Assembly: GCA_902496845.1 (NCBI GenBank)
Contig: CABVCJ010000092.1
Location: forward strand, 1 to 6,026
From: an uncultured Collinsella sp.
Lineage (GTDB): Bacteria; Actinomycetota; Coriobacteriia; Coriobacteriales; Coriobacteriaceae
Direction of reading: 5' to 3'
DNA length: 6,026 nt
Each line of letters opens with the position of its first letter. The first letter of the stretch is position 1. Of this stretch, positions 1 through 5,985 are shown one piece after another. The notes beneath the pieces are model-generated. The model was not told the DNA's origin and ran no database searches. It saw only the letters and a program-made list of their open reading frames with translations. Both the position numbers and the translations under genes were made by a program.

Positions 1-121
1 GGCGCCCTCCGTGGCAAGATGGGAAACGTCCGAGGCTAAACAGCTTTGGGTCACCGTGGACGGGCAGGGGCCTCGACGCGGCTAGACACGAGACACATAC
101 ATTACGCGACCTCGCCCTGGT

Positions 122-156
122 GGCCGCACACGTTGGTTGCGGCCGACGCGGGCCGC
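122..156 (+). promoter_or_regulatory. Competing GC-rich hairpin arms in the nagB leader
   Basis: Three six-base arms follow one another: GGCCGC (122-127), GCGGCC (139-144) and GGCCGC (151-156). The middle arm can pair with either the first (11-nt loop) or the third (6-nt loop), so the two hairpins exclude each other. A smaller hairpin follows at 171-189 (AAGGGG/CCTCTT, one G-T pair), ending ten bases before the ribosome-binding site. This could be a leader switch, but GC-rich DNA forms such arms by chance and no T-tract follows the third arm. Function is inference. Confidence 0.25.
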
Positions 157-198
157 GGGCAAGTGCTTGTAAGGGGAGCCTTGCCTCTTTTGTACGAG

Positions 199-204
199 AA
201 AGGA
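199..204 (+). promoter_or_regulatory. Ribosome-binding site of nagB
   Basis: AAAGGA lies six bases before the ATG at 211. It decides the start: the frame stays open upstream to an ATG at 46, but that codon has no such site, and NagB homologues begin at the MKII segment. Confidence 0.8.
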
Positions 205-210
205 CGCGTA

Positions 211-939
211 ATGAAGATCATTAAAGCTAAAGACTACGAGGATATGAGCCGTAAGGCCGCCAATATCATCTCGGCCCAGGTTATCCTCAAGCCCGATTGC
301 GTACTGGGTCTTGCCACCGGCTCCACCCCGATTGGCGCCTACAAGCAGCTCGCCGCTTGGTACGAGAAGGGCGACGTCGACTTTGCCGAGGTCAGCACCT
401 ACAACCTGGACGAGTATCGCGGTCTTTCGCACGACGATCCCCAGAGCTATCACTACTTTATGCGCGAGAACTTCTTCGATCACATCAATATTGATCTGAA
501 CAACACGCACGTGCCCGATGGCTCCAACCCCGATGCCGCTGCTGCCTGCTCCGAGTACGACAAGATCGTCGCTGCCGCCGGTTACCCGGATCTGCAGCTG
601 CTCGGCATTGGTAATAACGGTCATATTGGCTTCAACGAGCCCGATGACCACTTCTCCAAGGGTACGCACTGCGTCGATCTGACCGAGAGCACCATTCAGG
701 CCAACAGCCGCCTGTTCGACAGCATCGATGATGTGCCCCGTCAGGCTTACACCATGGGCACCCAGACCATCATGTATGCCCGCATGATCCTGGTTGTCGC
801 CAACGGTGAGGCCAAGGCTCAGGCTGTGCACGATATGTGCTATGGCCCGGTTACGCCCGAGTGCCCCGCTTCGATCCTGCAGCTCCACACCAATTGCGTC
901 GTCGTTGCTGACGAGGCCGCTCTTTCGCTCTGCGAGTAA
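211..939 (+). CDS. nagB: Glucosamine-6-phosphate deaminase NagB
   Basis: This cytoplasmic enzyme converts glucosamine 6-phosphate to fructose 6-phosphate and ammonia, the last step in feeding N-acetylglucosamine or glucosamine into glycolysis. The protein has 242 residues, the length of the Gram-positive (Bacillus-type) form rather than the 266 residues of the E. coli enzyme. Visible motifs are the sugar-phosphate loop ATGSTP (35-40), YNLDEY with catalytic Asp67, and GIGNNGHIGFNEP (132-144) with His138 and Glu143. The E. coli motif reads GNDGH; here the Asp is Asn136, as in Gram-positive NagB proteins, so this is a subfamily trait and not a broken active site. The start is fixed by AAAGGA six bases upstream. 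An intrinsic terminator follows 30 bases after the stop, so it ends its transcription unit; no nagA is visible in the window. Codon use is strongly biased to C- and G-ending codons, fitting good expression. Confidence 0.96.
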   Translation: MKIIKAKDYEDMSRKAANIISAQVILKPDCVLGLATGSTPIGAYKQLAAWYEKGDVDFAEVSTYNLDEYRGLSHDDPQSYHYFMRENFFDHINIDLNNTHVPDGSNPDAAAACSEYDKIVAAAGYPDLQLLGIGNNGHIGFNEPDDHFSKGTHCVDLTESTIQANSRLFDSIDDVPRQAYTMGTQTIMYARMILVVANGEAKAQAVHDMCYGPVTPECPASILQLHTNCVVVADEAALSLCE

Positions 940-969
940 CGCGACCAAGCGATCTTACATAGCTTTCCA

Positions 970-998
970 AAAGGCCCTCGCTTTGCGGGGGCCTTTTT
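970..998 (+). terminator. Intrinsic terminator of nagB
   Basis: A 12-bp stem (970-981 with 985-996) has a TTT loop and runs into a T5 tract at 994-998. The single non-Watson-Crick position (978 with 988) is a U-G wobble in plus-strand RNA but would be an A-C mismatch on the minus strand, so it is built for plus-strand transcripts. Confidence 0.92.
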
Positions 999-1140
999 AG
1001 TGGATGCGGGCCGTAATGTGTGCATGACGGAAACCTTGCCACATGCTTGGCGAGTGGGCTCTAAATCATGAGATTCATTCCGTACCAGATTCTATGCACA
1101 TTTGCCACTATAGAGTCGCAAGCGGTAGCGAGGAATAGGC

Positions 1141-1154
1141 GAGTTGCGCAACTC
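1141..1154. repeat. Perfect 14-bp palindrome, possible operator
   Basis: GAGTTGCGCAACTC is identical to its own reverse complement and sits about 235 bp upstream of the regulator start, in the only long gene-free gap between plus-strand genes. A perfect dyad of this length is typical of a site for a dimeric DNA-binding protein. No T-tract follows (the next bases are AAATAAAAA), so it is not a plus-strand terminator. The binding protein is unknown. Confidence 0.4.
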
Positions 1155-1208
1155 AAATAAAAACAGACGACTGCGCTACACTGCAAATTGGATGGGACAT
1201 GCTGGCAA

Positions 1209-1224
1209 GCGCATTGACCTGCGC
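1209..1224. repeat. Inverted repeat GCGCA-N6-TGCGC
   Basis: GCGCA (1209-1213) and TGCGC (1220-1224) flank TTGACC, which resembles a -35 hexamer. No matching -10 lies 16-18 bases downstream, so the promoter reading is weak. The core GCGCA is also part of the nearby 14-bp palindrome, which may hint at a shared half-site. Confidence 0.25.
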
Positions 1225-1338
1225 AAAGACCTATTGGTCGGGGGATAAATTACCATCGGGCCTCGCTGTACAAAAACTTGCCAAACACGTACCGGCAGAC
1301 AACCAAAAACTCTAAGTCGCGCTATTCACGGGGTGGCT

Positions 1339-1372
1339 CATATGGTCCTGCAGCTACGGTGTCCATATGGTC
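1339..1372. repeat. Direct repeat CATATGGTC just upstream of the regulator
   Basis: CATATGGTC occurs at 1339-1347 and again at 1364-1372, a spacing of 25 bp between repeat starts; the second copy is part of the palindrome CCATATGG. The second copy ends six bases before the ribosome-binding site of the large regulator. SARP-type winged helices generally bind direct repeats, so an autoregulatory site is conceivable, but 25 bp is not the usual 11-bp SARP spacing. Confidence 0.35.
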
Positions 1373-1377
1373 GAGTT

Positions 1378-1383
1378 GAGGAG
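1378..1383 (+). promoter_or_regulatory. Ribosome-binding site of the large regulator
   Basis: GAGGAG lies five bases before the ATG at 1389 and supports that codon as the start over later in-frame ATGs. Confidence 0.8.
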
Positions 1384-1388
1384 CAGGC

Positions 1389-4385
1389 ATGGTAAACGAT
1401 CTGGGCAATACGGACGACCTCGAGTTGATGCCGACGGGCGGCGGCTATATGGTGCGGCGCGATCGCTTGATGAACGAGCTCATCGTTAAAGGGCGCAAGG
1501 CAGGAATCGTTCTGCTTTACGCGCCCGACGGGTTTGGTAAGACGTCGGTATTGCTGCAATACGTGCAGGAAGTTAAATCGGATCCCACGCGAGGGCCGGT
1601 TCGGATAATCGAGGCCGACCGCGCGATTGGACGCGAGCTCTTTATGCAGCTCGAGGTTGTCGCCGATGAGCTTAAGGACAAACCGCATTCGCTCGTTGCG
1701 ATCGACAACGTGCCCAATCTCGAGCAGCGCGAAACAGAGGACCTCATCGATCGAATCCGCAGCTTACGTGCTACGGGGACGGGGGTCTTTATTACTTGCC
1801 GCCCCTCCAACCGATTGCTTATCCACGGGTTGGGCGATTCTGTAAAAGTCAATGCGCAGATGCTCAAGGTGCACGCCTATGAGTATTCGTCATGGGCTAC
1901 GGCGTTTTCGATCAGTACATCGCTCGATTTTTATCGGCTCACGCAGGGTGTGCCAGAGCTGGTATCTGCCCTGCAGACGGGAATGTATGGACAGGGCGAT
2001 GTTGCCGGGTTGCTCGAGAACGAAATCGTCAACGTGTACGGTGCGGCGCTGGCAGATCTCGCATCGCTCGAGAACAACCTGTTGTTTACCGTTGCCTGCT
2101 TGATGGTGCTGATGGGCGAGGGTCGCATTGCGGAGCTAGAGGCGTGCGGTGTAAGGCTTTCGATGATCGACCAGTCCATCTTTGTGCGCGATTATCCGTT
2201 TTTTGGCGTGGATCCGTCTGATCGCACCTTTAGGTGTTTGGGCGCTAAGGACAACGCGCGCCTGAGGCTGCGAAAGCTCGTTGCCGAGATCCGTCCCGAA
2301 CTTGTATCGCGGGCTGCTCGCATTTTGATTAAGGCGGGCCGATGCGATTTGGCTATGGACCTGGCCGATGCGTTCTTGGACCGCCATGTGGTGTTGGAAC
2401 TTGCCGGGCAGTATGGGGCCGATCTTGCCCTGACCGGGCACGGAGGGGACATTTGCCGCGCGGCGACGGCGATGGTCAATGCGGAAAAGCAGGAGAAAGA
2501 GCCGGCACCCGCCGAGGCGCTCGGCGTGTATCTGGCGGCTGTCAGCGTGTGCAATACAAAGCTCGCAAGGTATATGGCGTCCGTTATCGAACGTGCGGGC
2601 GATCAGGCGGCGCGCGAGCTCGACCCCGCTACCTGGAAAATAGCACAGGCGCTCACTATCGCCTTTTACGGCGACAATGACCTGGGGCTTCCCGCCAACC
2701 CTGTTGTGCAAGAACAGACATCCTGCGAGGTGCTCGACATGCTGTCCGCGCATATCGAGGTCAAGCGCCACCTAACCGAGCGAGCGAAAGACGGCAATGT
2801 TCTCGCGAAGCTCAAGGCGCGCAAAGCCTATGATTGCGAGCTCGACATCGCGGGGATTCTCATACAGGCCGACCATATGCTGGTGGAGCTGTTCGACGGC
2901 TCGTTTGCTAAACCCGACGAGCGCGATGACAAGATGGCGCAGATACTCGAGGCGCTCGATATCCGCGGGCTTAAGGCGCCATCCATTTGGCTGCGTATGG
3001 TGCTGGCGGCGCGGCGCCTGCTCGCGGGCTTGCCCGTGACCGACGATGTGGCGTTTGGCGAGCTCGACCGCTTTGCGGTGCGTGTTCGCGACAATCAAAT
3101 TCAGCTGTTTGGGCTATTGCTGGAGGGCTGGCAATCGCTGGCGGAGGGGCGGCCAGTCAACGCAAAGTTCCGTGCGGTCCAGGTGCTCAAGCTCGCCGAC
3201 GAATCGATTACGTACATGCGCGAAAACGCTTTGCTGCTGGAGCGCGTGGCGTATCTGCGCAATACGTCGCTGGTATCGGTTCGCGAAGAGGCGGAGCTGC
3301 TCGATATTAGCAAGACGCAGGTCGGTGGCTCAGAAGCCTGGGTCGTGGCGCTGCATTTGGCCTGTGCGGGCCGAGACAGCGACCTTGCAGCCTGGATGTC
3401 CATGAATCGTGCGGGGATTCTAGAGCCATCGTATCGGCTCTTTGCGCGCCTTGCCATGCATTGTCTGGGCGAGCCGGCGGGCAGGATACGCAAGAAGCTT
3501 CCCGTGCGCGAGCTGTCGCGGTACTCGCTGCGCGACGATTTGGAAGGGGAGGGCGAGCGCCTGTTCCAGGCCGGCGAGGTTGAAGCCGTTGATACCATCG
3601 ACCATATCGAGATTCGCATGTTTGGTGCGTTTCGCGCCGAGCGCGACGGGTTTCCCATCACGGATAAAATGTGGCGCCGCAAGAAGGCGGCGACGCTTGC
3701 CGAACGGCTTGCGCTGGGCATGGATGCGCTCGTCGATCGTGAGACGCTGGCCATGGAGCTGTGGCCCCATGCCGAGTTCAATAGCGCCCGCAACAACCTG
3801 TACTCGACGATATCGCGCTTGCGGTCGGCTTTGGGACCGACGCCGGATGGCAAGTCGTGTGTGCTCATCCAAAATGAATGCATTGGACTCAACGGTGACT
3901 ACGTCAAGACCGATGTACGGCTGTTTGACCAGATAAGCCGCGAGGTTTTGGGAAATCGCACGGGTGCGCGCGGACCCCATTTAGTTGAGCTGTGCCTTAA
4001 GATTGAGCAGCTTTATGCCGGACCGCTGTATGTTCCCAATGGCTGTAATCCCACCTACTTTTTGCGTATGCGACGCATTATGCAGTCAAAGTACATCGAT
4101 TGCATGATTAAGGGAGCAAATGCCGCTCTAGAAGAAAACGATCTGCAGTCGGCGATTTGGCTGGCGGAGTCGGGGCTTCGGCAGGAAACGGCGCGCGAGG
4201 ATATGGTGCGCTGCGCCATGCGCGTCTACAGTGCGGCGGGGCGGCGGCGCGATATCGTCGAGCTATACAGCGGGCATATGCACCATCTGAGGGAGCAGGT
4301 CAATGGCGTGCCCGAGCCCGAGACACGGCGTCTATACGAGCGCTTGGTGGAGGGGCGGCTCAATCGCGTGCTGGTCGAGCGATAA
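1389..4385 (+). CDS. Large STAND/MalT-like ATPase regulator with C-terminal winged helix and BTAD
   Basis: A predicted cytoplasmic transcriptional regulator of 998 residues. The N-terminus resembles MalT/LAL-type signal-transduction ATPases: a Walker A loop APDGFGKTS (45-53, Lys51, Thr52), a Walker B strand LVAIDNV (102-108, Asp106) and a sensor-like ITCRP (135-139, Arg138). Residues of roughly 290 to 730 are almost entirely helical with no recognisable catalytic motif, as expected for a TPR-like sensing or oligomerisation arm. A winged helix typical of SARP proteins begins near 740 (IEIRMFG) and includes LWP (791-793), ARNNLYSTISRLRSAL (800-815) and a beta-wing near 824-835. A BTAD-type helical domain follows (about 842-985), with LYAGPLY, the RMRR helix and a final TPR-like pair. 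No transmembrane segment or phosphoacceptor domain is evident. Domain order is ATPase first and DNA-binding last, unlike AfsR, which has the reverse. Known family logic suggests ATP-dependent oligomerisation after ligand or protein binding; ligand and targets are unknown. A second guess for the class would be a degenerate LAL regulator. Confidence 0.85.
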   Translation: MVNDLGNTDDLELMPTGGGYMVRRDRLMNELIVKGRKAGIVLLYAPDGFGKTSVLLQYVQEVKSDPTRGPVRIIEADRAIGRELFMQLEVVADELKDKPHSLVAIDNVPNLEQRETEDLIDRIRSLRATGTGVFITCRPSNRLLIHGLGDSVKVNAQMLKVHAYEYSSWATAFSISTSLDFYRLTQGVPELVSALQTGMYGQGDVAGLLENEIVNVYGAALADLASLENNLLFTVACLMVLMGEGRIAELEACGVRLSMIDQSIFVRDYPFFGVDPSDRTFRCLGAKDNARLRLRKLVAEIRPELVSRAARILIKAGRCDLAMDLADAFLDRHVVLELAGQYGADLALTGHGGDICRAATAMVNAEKQEKEPAPAEALGVYLAAVSVCNTKLARYMASVIERAGDQAARELDPATWKIAQALTIAFYGDNDLGLPANPVVQEQTSCEVLDMLSAHIEVKRHLTERAKDGNVLAKLKARKAYDCELDIAGILIQADHMLVELFDGSFAKPDERDDKMAQILEALDIRGLKAPSIWLRMVLAARRLLAGLPVTDDVAFGELDRFAVRVRDNQIQLFGLLLEGWQSLAEGRPVNAKFRAVQVLKLADESITYMRENALLLERVAYLRNTSLVSVREEAELLDISKTQVGGSEAWVVALHLACAGRDSDLAAWMSMNRAGILEPSYRLFARLAMHCLGEPAGRIRKKLPVRELSRYSLRDDLEGEGERLFQAGEVEAVDTIDHIEIRMFGAFRAERDGFPITDKMWRRKKAATLAERLALGMDALVDRETLAMELWPHAEFNSARNNLYSTISRLRSALGPTPDGKSCVLIQNECIGLNGDYVKTDVRLFDQISREVLGNRTGARGPHLVELCLKIEQLYAGPLYVPNGCNPTYFLRMRRIMQSKYIDCMIKGANAALEENDLQSAIWLAESGLRQETAREDMVRCAMRVYSAAGRRRDIVELYSGHMHHLREQVNGVPEPETRRLYERLVEGRLNRVLVER

Positions 4386-4417
4386 AAAACGGGCGCCCGA
4401 AGTACTTGGGCACCCGT
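4384..4417 (-). terminator. Minus-strand intrinsic terminator of yhbY, overlapping the regulator stop codon
   Basis: A 10-bp stem (4389-4398 with 4408-4417) has a 9-nt loop. Reading the minus strand it runs into T6 (4389-4384). The pair 4394/4412 is a G-U wobble in minus-strand RNA but a C-A mismatch in plus-strand RNA, and no T-tract follows on the plus strand. It therefore terminates yhbY rather than the regulator, and its T-tract covers the last two bases of the regulator stop codon TAA (4383-4385). Confidence 0.85.
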
Positions 4418-4454
4418 AAGCTTGCTATGTGTTGGCTCGCCGGATCATTGGCTC

Positions 4455-4754
4455 TTAGACGAGCTTGATCTTCTCGATGTCCTTGCGTGAGGACTCGCGA
4501 TACAGCGAGAACTTGCGGCCGATGACCTGGACGACCTCGGCGTGGCAGCGCTCAGCGAGCTCTTCGGCGGCCTCGCGGGCGGAAAGGCTGGAGCCGTCCA
4601 GCACAGAGCACTTAACGAGCTCGTGCTTCTCCAGGTAGGCGACCGTCTGCTCGACGGTGCCCTCGTTGACATCGGACTTGCCGATGATGATGGCGGGGTT
4701 GAGGTGATGGGCCATGCTGCGAAGCTGCTTGACCTGGGCTCCTGTCAGTGCCAT
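4455..4754 (-). CDS. yhbY: CRS1/YhbY-family ribosome-associated RNA-binding protein
   Basis: A 99-residue protein, the usual length for single-domain YhbY/YqeI. The family has a KH-like fold, binds pre-50S ribosomal particles and helps assembly of the large subunit. Diagnostic segments are LTGAQVKQLRSMAHHLNP (3-20), the IIIGK loop (22-26), the helix ending KHELVKCSVLD (43-53), the REAAEELAE helix (60-68) and the C-terminal VVQVIGRKFSLYRESSR (74-90). One oddity: the loop usually reads GKGG or GKxG in homologues, and here it is GKSD (25-28), so the second glycine is missing. The ribosome-binding site is weak (AGAAAG, nine bases upstream of the ATG). The methyltransferase gene lies 158 bp upstream on the same strand without a convincing terminator between them, so read-through is possible. 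Its own terminator lies 37 bases beyond the stop. Confidence 0.93.
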   Translation of the reverse strand: MALTGAQVKQLRSMAHHLNPAIIIGKSDVNEGTVEQTVAYLEKHELVKCSVLDGSSLSAREAAEELAERCHAEVVQVIGRKFSLYRESSRKDIEKIKLV

Positions 4755-4775
4755 GGGTTCTCGCTTTCTATGTAT

Positions 4776-4795
4776 GGGGCGCCCCGCGACGGGGC
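4776..4795 (-). promoter_or_regulatory. GC-rich hairpin in the leader of yhbY
   Basis: GCCCCG and CGGGGC (4781-4786 and 4790-4795) form a 6-bp stem with a 3-nt loop, and the adjacent GGGGC (4776-4780) can pair with GCCCC (4781-4785) instead, giving a 10-bp palindrome GGGGCGCCCC. It lies about 20-40 bases before the yhbY start. No T-tract follows on the minus strand, so it is not a terminator. A role in translation control is possible but unproven; the rest of 4755-4912 shows nothing else I can name. Confidence 0.3.
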
Positions 4796-4912
4796 CTTAA
4801 TCTACGTGAGCTGTCCCACGATAGCGCAGGAACGGCGCGGTGTGGAGCGCGTTTGCCCAGTTCAAAAAGAATGCGGATGCCGAGTGAGTGGGCAGTGCGG
4901 GCTGCGAGCAAG

Positions 4913-5800
4913 CTATGAGCTGGGCGCAGAGACCGGCTCCCATGCAATAAACGCCCAACGAACCTTGCGGACATGATCGAGCATGTAGCGCCCCTGCGGC
5001 ACGCCCTTGGAGCCCGGCTCACCGGCATGGGGGTTCTCGATCATGTGCTTGGCGATATAGTCGCGCAGGCGGTCGATCTTATCCTCGTTGCCATGCTCGA
5101 GCATGCGGGAAAAGTCCGCTACGCCCGCCTCAAGGCTATCGAAGGTATCGCGACGGGGCGATTCAAAGTACGTGACCTGCGGCAGGGCACCCATCTGAAT
5201 AAGGATGTTAAAGGCATACACAAAGCCATTGCTGCAGGTAACGGAGGCGCCGATAGCGTTCATCAAGTGCAGATCATAGCGCGGGCTGGAGTTGGCGACC
5301 ATCGTGACAGCACAACGCCGACGAGCCGTACGGTCAAGCTTGGCAAGCGCACCTTTTAGATTGGTCGTCGTAACCGACCGACTGGCAAAGGCAACATCCA
5401 CCGCTTTCGCGACCGGTCCAACCAAATCCCAATCATCATCCCAAGCAAGCTCAAGCGGCGTAATAAGATCCTCGAGCCCGTAATACTCAATGCCAGCATC
5501 AAGCGTGCCCAGCATGGCGGGGGAGAAATCAGCCGCAATCACAGGATGCCCGTCTTGCGCAAGCGGAATAGCGATCGACCCAGCCCCACATCCCATATCA
5601 AGCACCGACTCGCCGGGCTCAAGAGCCAGCAATTTCATAAAATCCCGGGCATACGGAGCAGTCTCAAGAGGTCGAAAATGTCGAGCCCGCTTATCCCATT
5701 CAAAAGAATCATCAGCCCGATGCCGAGCGGCCTGCAGACGCATCCACTCCTGATTCCAATCAGCAGAAAGAAGCTCAGAGCGAGCATCCCCATCAACCAC
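4913..5800 (-). CDS. Class I SAM-dependent methyltransferase, substrate unknown
   Basis: A 295-residue predicted cytoplasmic enzyme that transfers a methyl group from S-adenosylmethionine. Motif I is VLDMGCGAGS (66-75), followed by VIAADFSPAML (87-97), where Asp91 at the end of strand two should bind the SAM ribose. An acidic WDDDWD segment (about 119-124) follows at the position where the third strand is expected. The Trp-rich N-terminus (WNQEW at 15-19, then FEWDKRARHF at 33-42) precedes the Rossmann core and probably forms a lid. The C-terminal third carries no motif I can match to a substrate class, so small molecule, protein or tRNA cannot be chosen between. The start is a GTG at 5800, supported by a perfect AGGAGG seven bases upstream; no ATG near it would do better. 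It is preceded by a structured leader with a terminator-like hairpin, which suggests regulated expression. yhbY follows on the same strand. Confidence 0.85.
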   Translation of the reverse strand: MVDGDARSELLSADWNQEWMRLQAARHRADDSFEWDKRARHFRPLETAPYARDFMKLLALEPGESVLDMGCGAGSIAIPLAQDGHPVIAADFSPAMLGTLDAGIEYYGLEDLITPLELAWDDDWDLVGPVAKAVDVAFASRSVTTTNLKGALAKLDRTARRRCAVTMVANSSPRYDLHLMNAIGASVTCSNGFVYAFNILIQMGALPQVTYFESPRRDTFDSLEAGVADFSRMLEHGNEDKIDRLRDYIAKHMIENPHAGEPGSKGVPQGRYMLDHVRKVRWAFIAWEPVSAPSS

Positions 5801-5807
5801 GGGCTAA

Positions 5808-5813
5808 CCTCCT
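5808..5813 (-). promoter_or_regulatory. Ribosome-binding site of the methyltransferase
   Basis: AGGAGG on the minus strand, seven bases before the GTG at 5800. This perfect anti-16S match is what fixes a non-ATG start. It lies only six bases after the T-tract of the upstream hairpin. Confidence 0.88.
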
Positions 5814-5819
5814 AGCAAC

Positions 5820-5852
5820 AAAAAAGCGACTCCCCCCCAAAAGAAGAGCCGC
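5820..5852 (-). terminator. Terminator-like hairpin just upstream of the methyltransferase (possible attenuator)
   Basis: On the minus strand GCGGCTC (5852-5846) pairs with GAGTCGC (5832-5826), and T6 follows at 5825-5820. Pair 5849/5829 is a G-U wobble only in minus-strand RNA, which fixes the orientation. Three further pairs (two U-G, one C-G) can extend the stem into the loop, which contains a run of G opposite T. Lying between a structured leader and the ribosome-binding site, it is either an attenuator of the methyltransferase or the terminator of a small upstream transcript. Confidence 0.7.
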
Positions 5853-5985
5853 AACCAGCATATATCAGAAAGAACCGATCCAACGCCAAACCGTCGCACC
5901 AGCCTAGTGGTGCAGGAGCGAAGCAACTGCAACCGGGATAGAGCCCAACCGAGGTCCCGTTGTGCGGGAGCCCCGGGGAGGGCAA
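5853..5985 (-). promoter_or_regulatory. Structured leader of unknown class upstream of the methyltransferase
   Basis: This stretch is dense in inverted repeats that could form on the minus-strand RNA. GCACCA/TGGTGC (5896-5901 with 5908-5913) is a perfect 6-bp stem. TGCAG/CTGCA (5911-5915 with 5927-5931) overlaps it by three bases, so the two compete. TCCCG at 5955-5959 can pair with CGGGA at 5934-5938 or at 5965-5969. CCCCGGGG (5971-5978) is a further palindrome. With the terminator hairpin and ribosome-binding site immediately downstream, the layout is that of a riboswitch or other attenuator. I found no T-box TGGNACC signature and no core motifs of the cobalamin, SAM, FMN, TPP or glycine classes. 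It could instead be an independent small RNA ending at 5820. Confidence 0.45.

Larger units (their letters stand above)
1..210 (+). other. GC-rich region upstream of nagB, no confident gene
   Basis: No gene is convincing here. In frame 1 the first 39 bases read GALRGKMGNVRG and then TAA, which could be the last codons of a gene entering from the left, but twelve residues cannot be identified. A stem of 8 bp (30-37 with 42-49, two G-T wobbles, loop AAAC) sits over that stop codon but has no T-tract, so I do not call it a terminator. No good -35/-10 pair was found; the most AT-rich patch is around 91-105. If transcription starts near there, nagB has an untranslated leader of about 100 nt. Confidence 0.3.
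999..1388. other. Long intergenic region before the large regulator
   Basis: This gene-free stretch of about 390 bp is clearly more AT-rich than its neighbours in places. It holds a short inverted repeat (TTGCCA 1036-1041 with TGGCGA 1048-1053), a perfect 14-bp palindrome (1141-1154), a dyad (1209-1213 with 1220-1224) and a direct repeat close to the regulator start. Promoter candidates are weak: TATAGA at 1109-1114 and the AT-rich GATAAATTA around 1244-1252 lack a good -35 at the right spacing. One 30-codon frame (1068-1160) lacks a ribosome-binding site. The promoter of the regulator is presumably here, but I cannot place it. Confidence 0.6.

Noticed and set aside
46..210. A 55-residue N-terminal extension of nagB starting at the ATG at 46
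   Set aside because: NagB homologues start at the MKII segment, the ATG at 211 has a good ribosome-binding site, and the extension shows no family similarity.
211..939. Reading the gene as 6-phosphogluconolactonase, or its Asn136 as a broken active site
   Set aside because: The LDEY and GHIGFNEP motifs are those of NagB, and Asn at that position is normal in Gram-positive NagB proteins.
82..948. A 288-residue open frame on the minus strand opposite nagB
   Set aside because: It is the mirror of a strongly codon-biased gene, a common artefact in GC-rich DNA, and its translation shows no recognisable domain.
1068..1160. A 30-codon plus-strand frame in the gap before the regulator
   Set aside because: No ribosome-binding site precedes the ATG, the peptide has no recognisable feature, and its end runs over the 14-bp palindrome.
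3101..3892. A 263-residue open frame on the minus strand inside the regulator gene
   Set aside because: It is Ser/Arg-rich with no domain and lies opposite the well-supported regulator frame. The same holds for 2136-2771 and 3420-3980.
4542..4976. A 144-residue plus-strand open frame opposite yhbY
   Set aside because: It overlaps the conserved YhbY protein on the other strand, crosses the intergenic gap and has no recognisable motif.
5853..5985. Assignment of the leader to a cobalamin riboswitch or T-box
   Set aside because: A few short matches exist, such as GCAACTGCAA on the opposite strand, but the required core motifs are missing or on the wrong strand.
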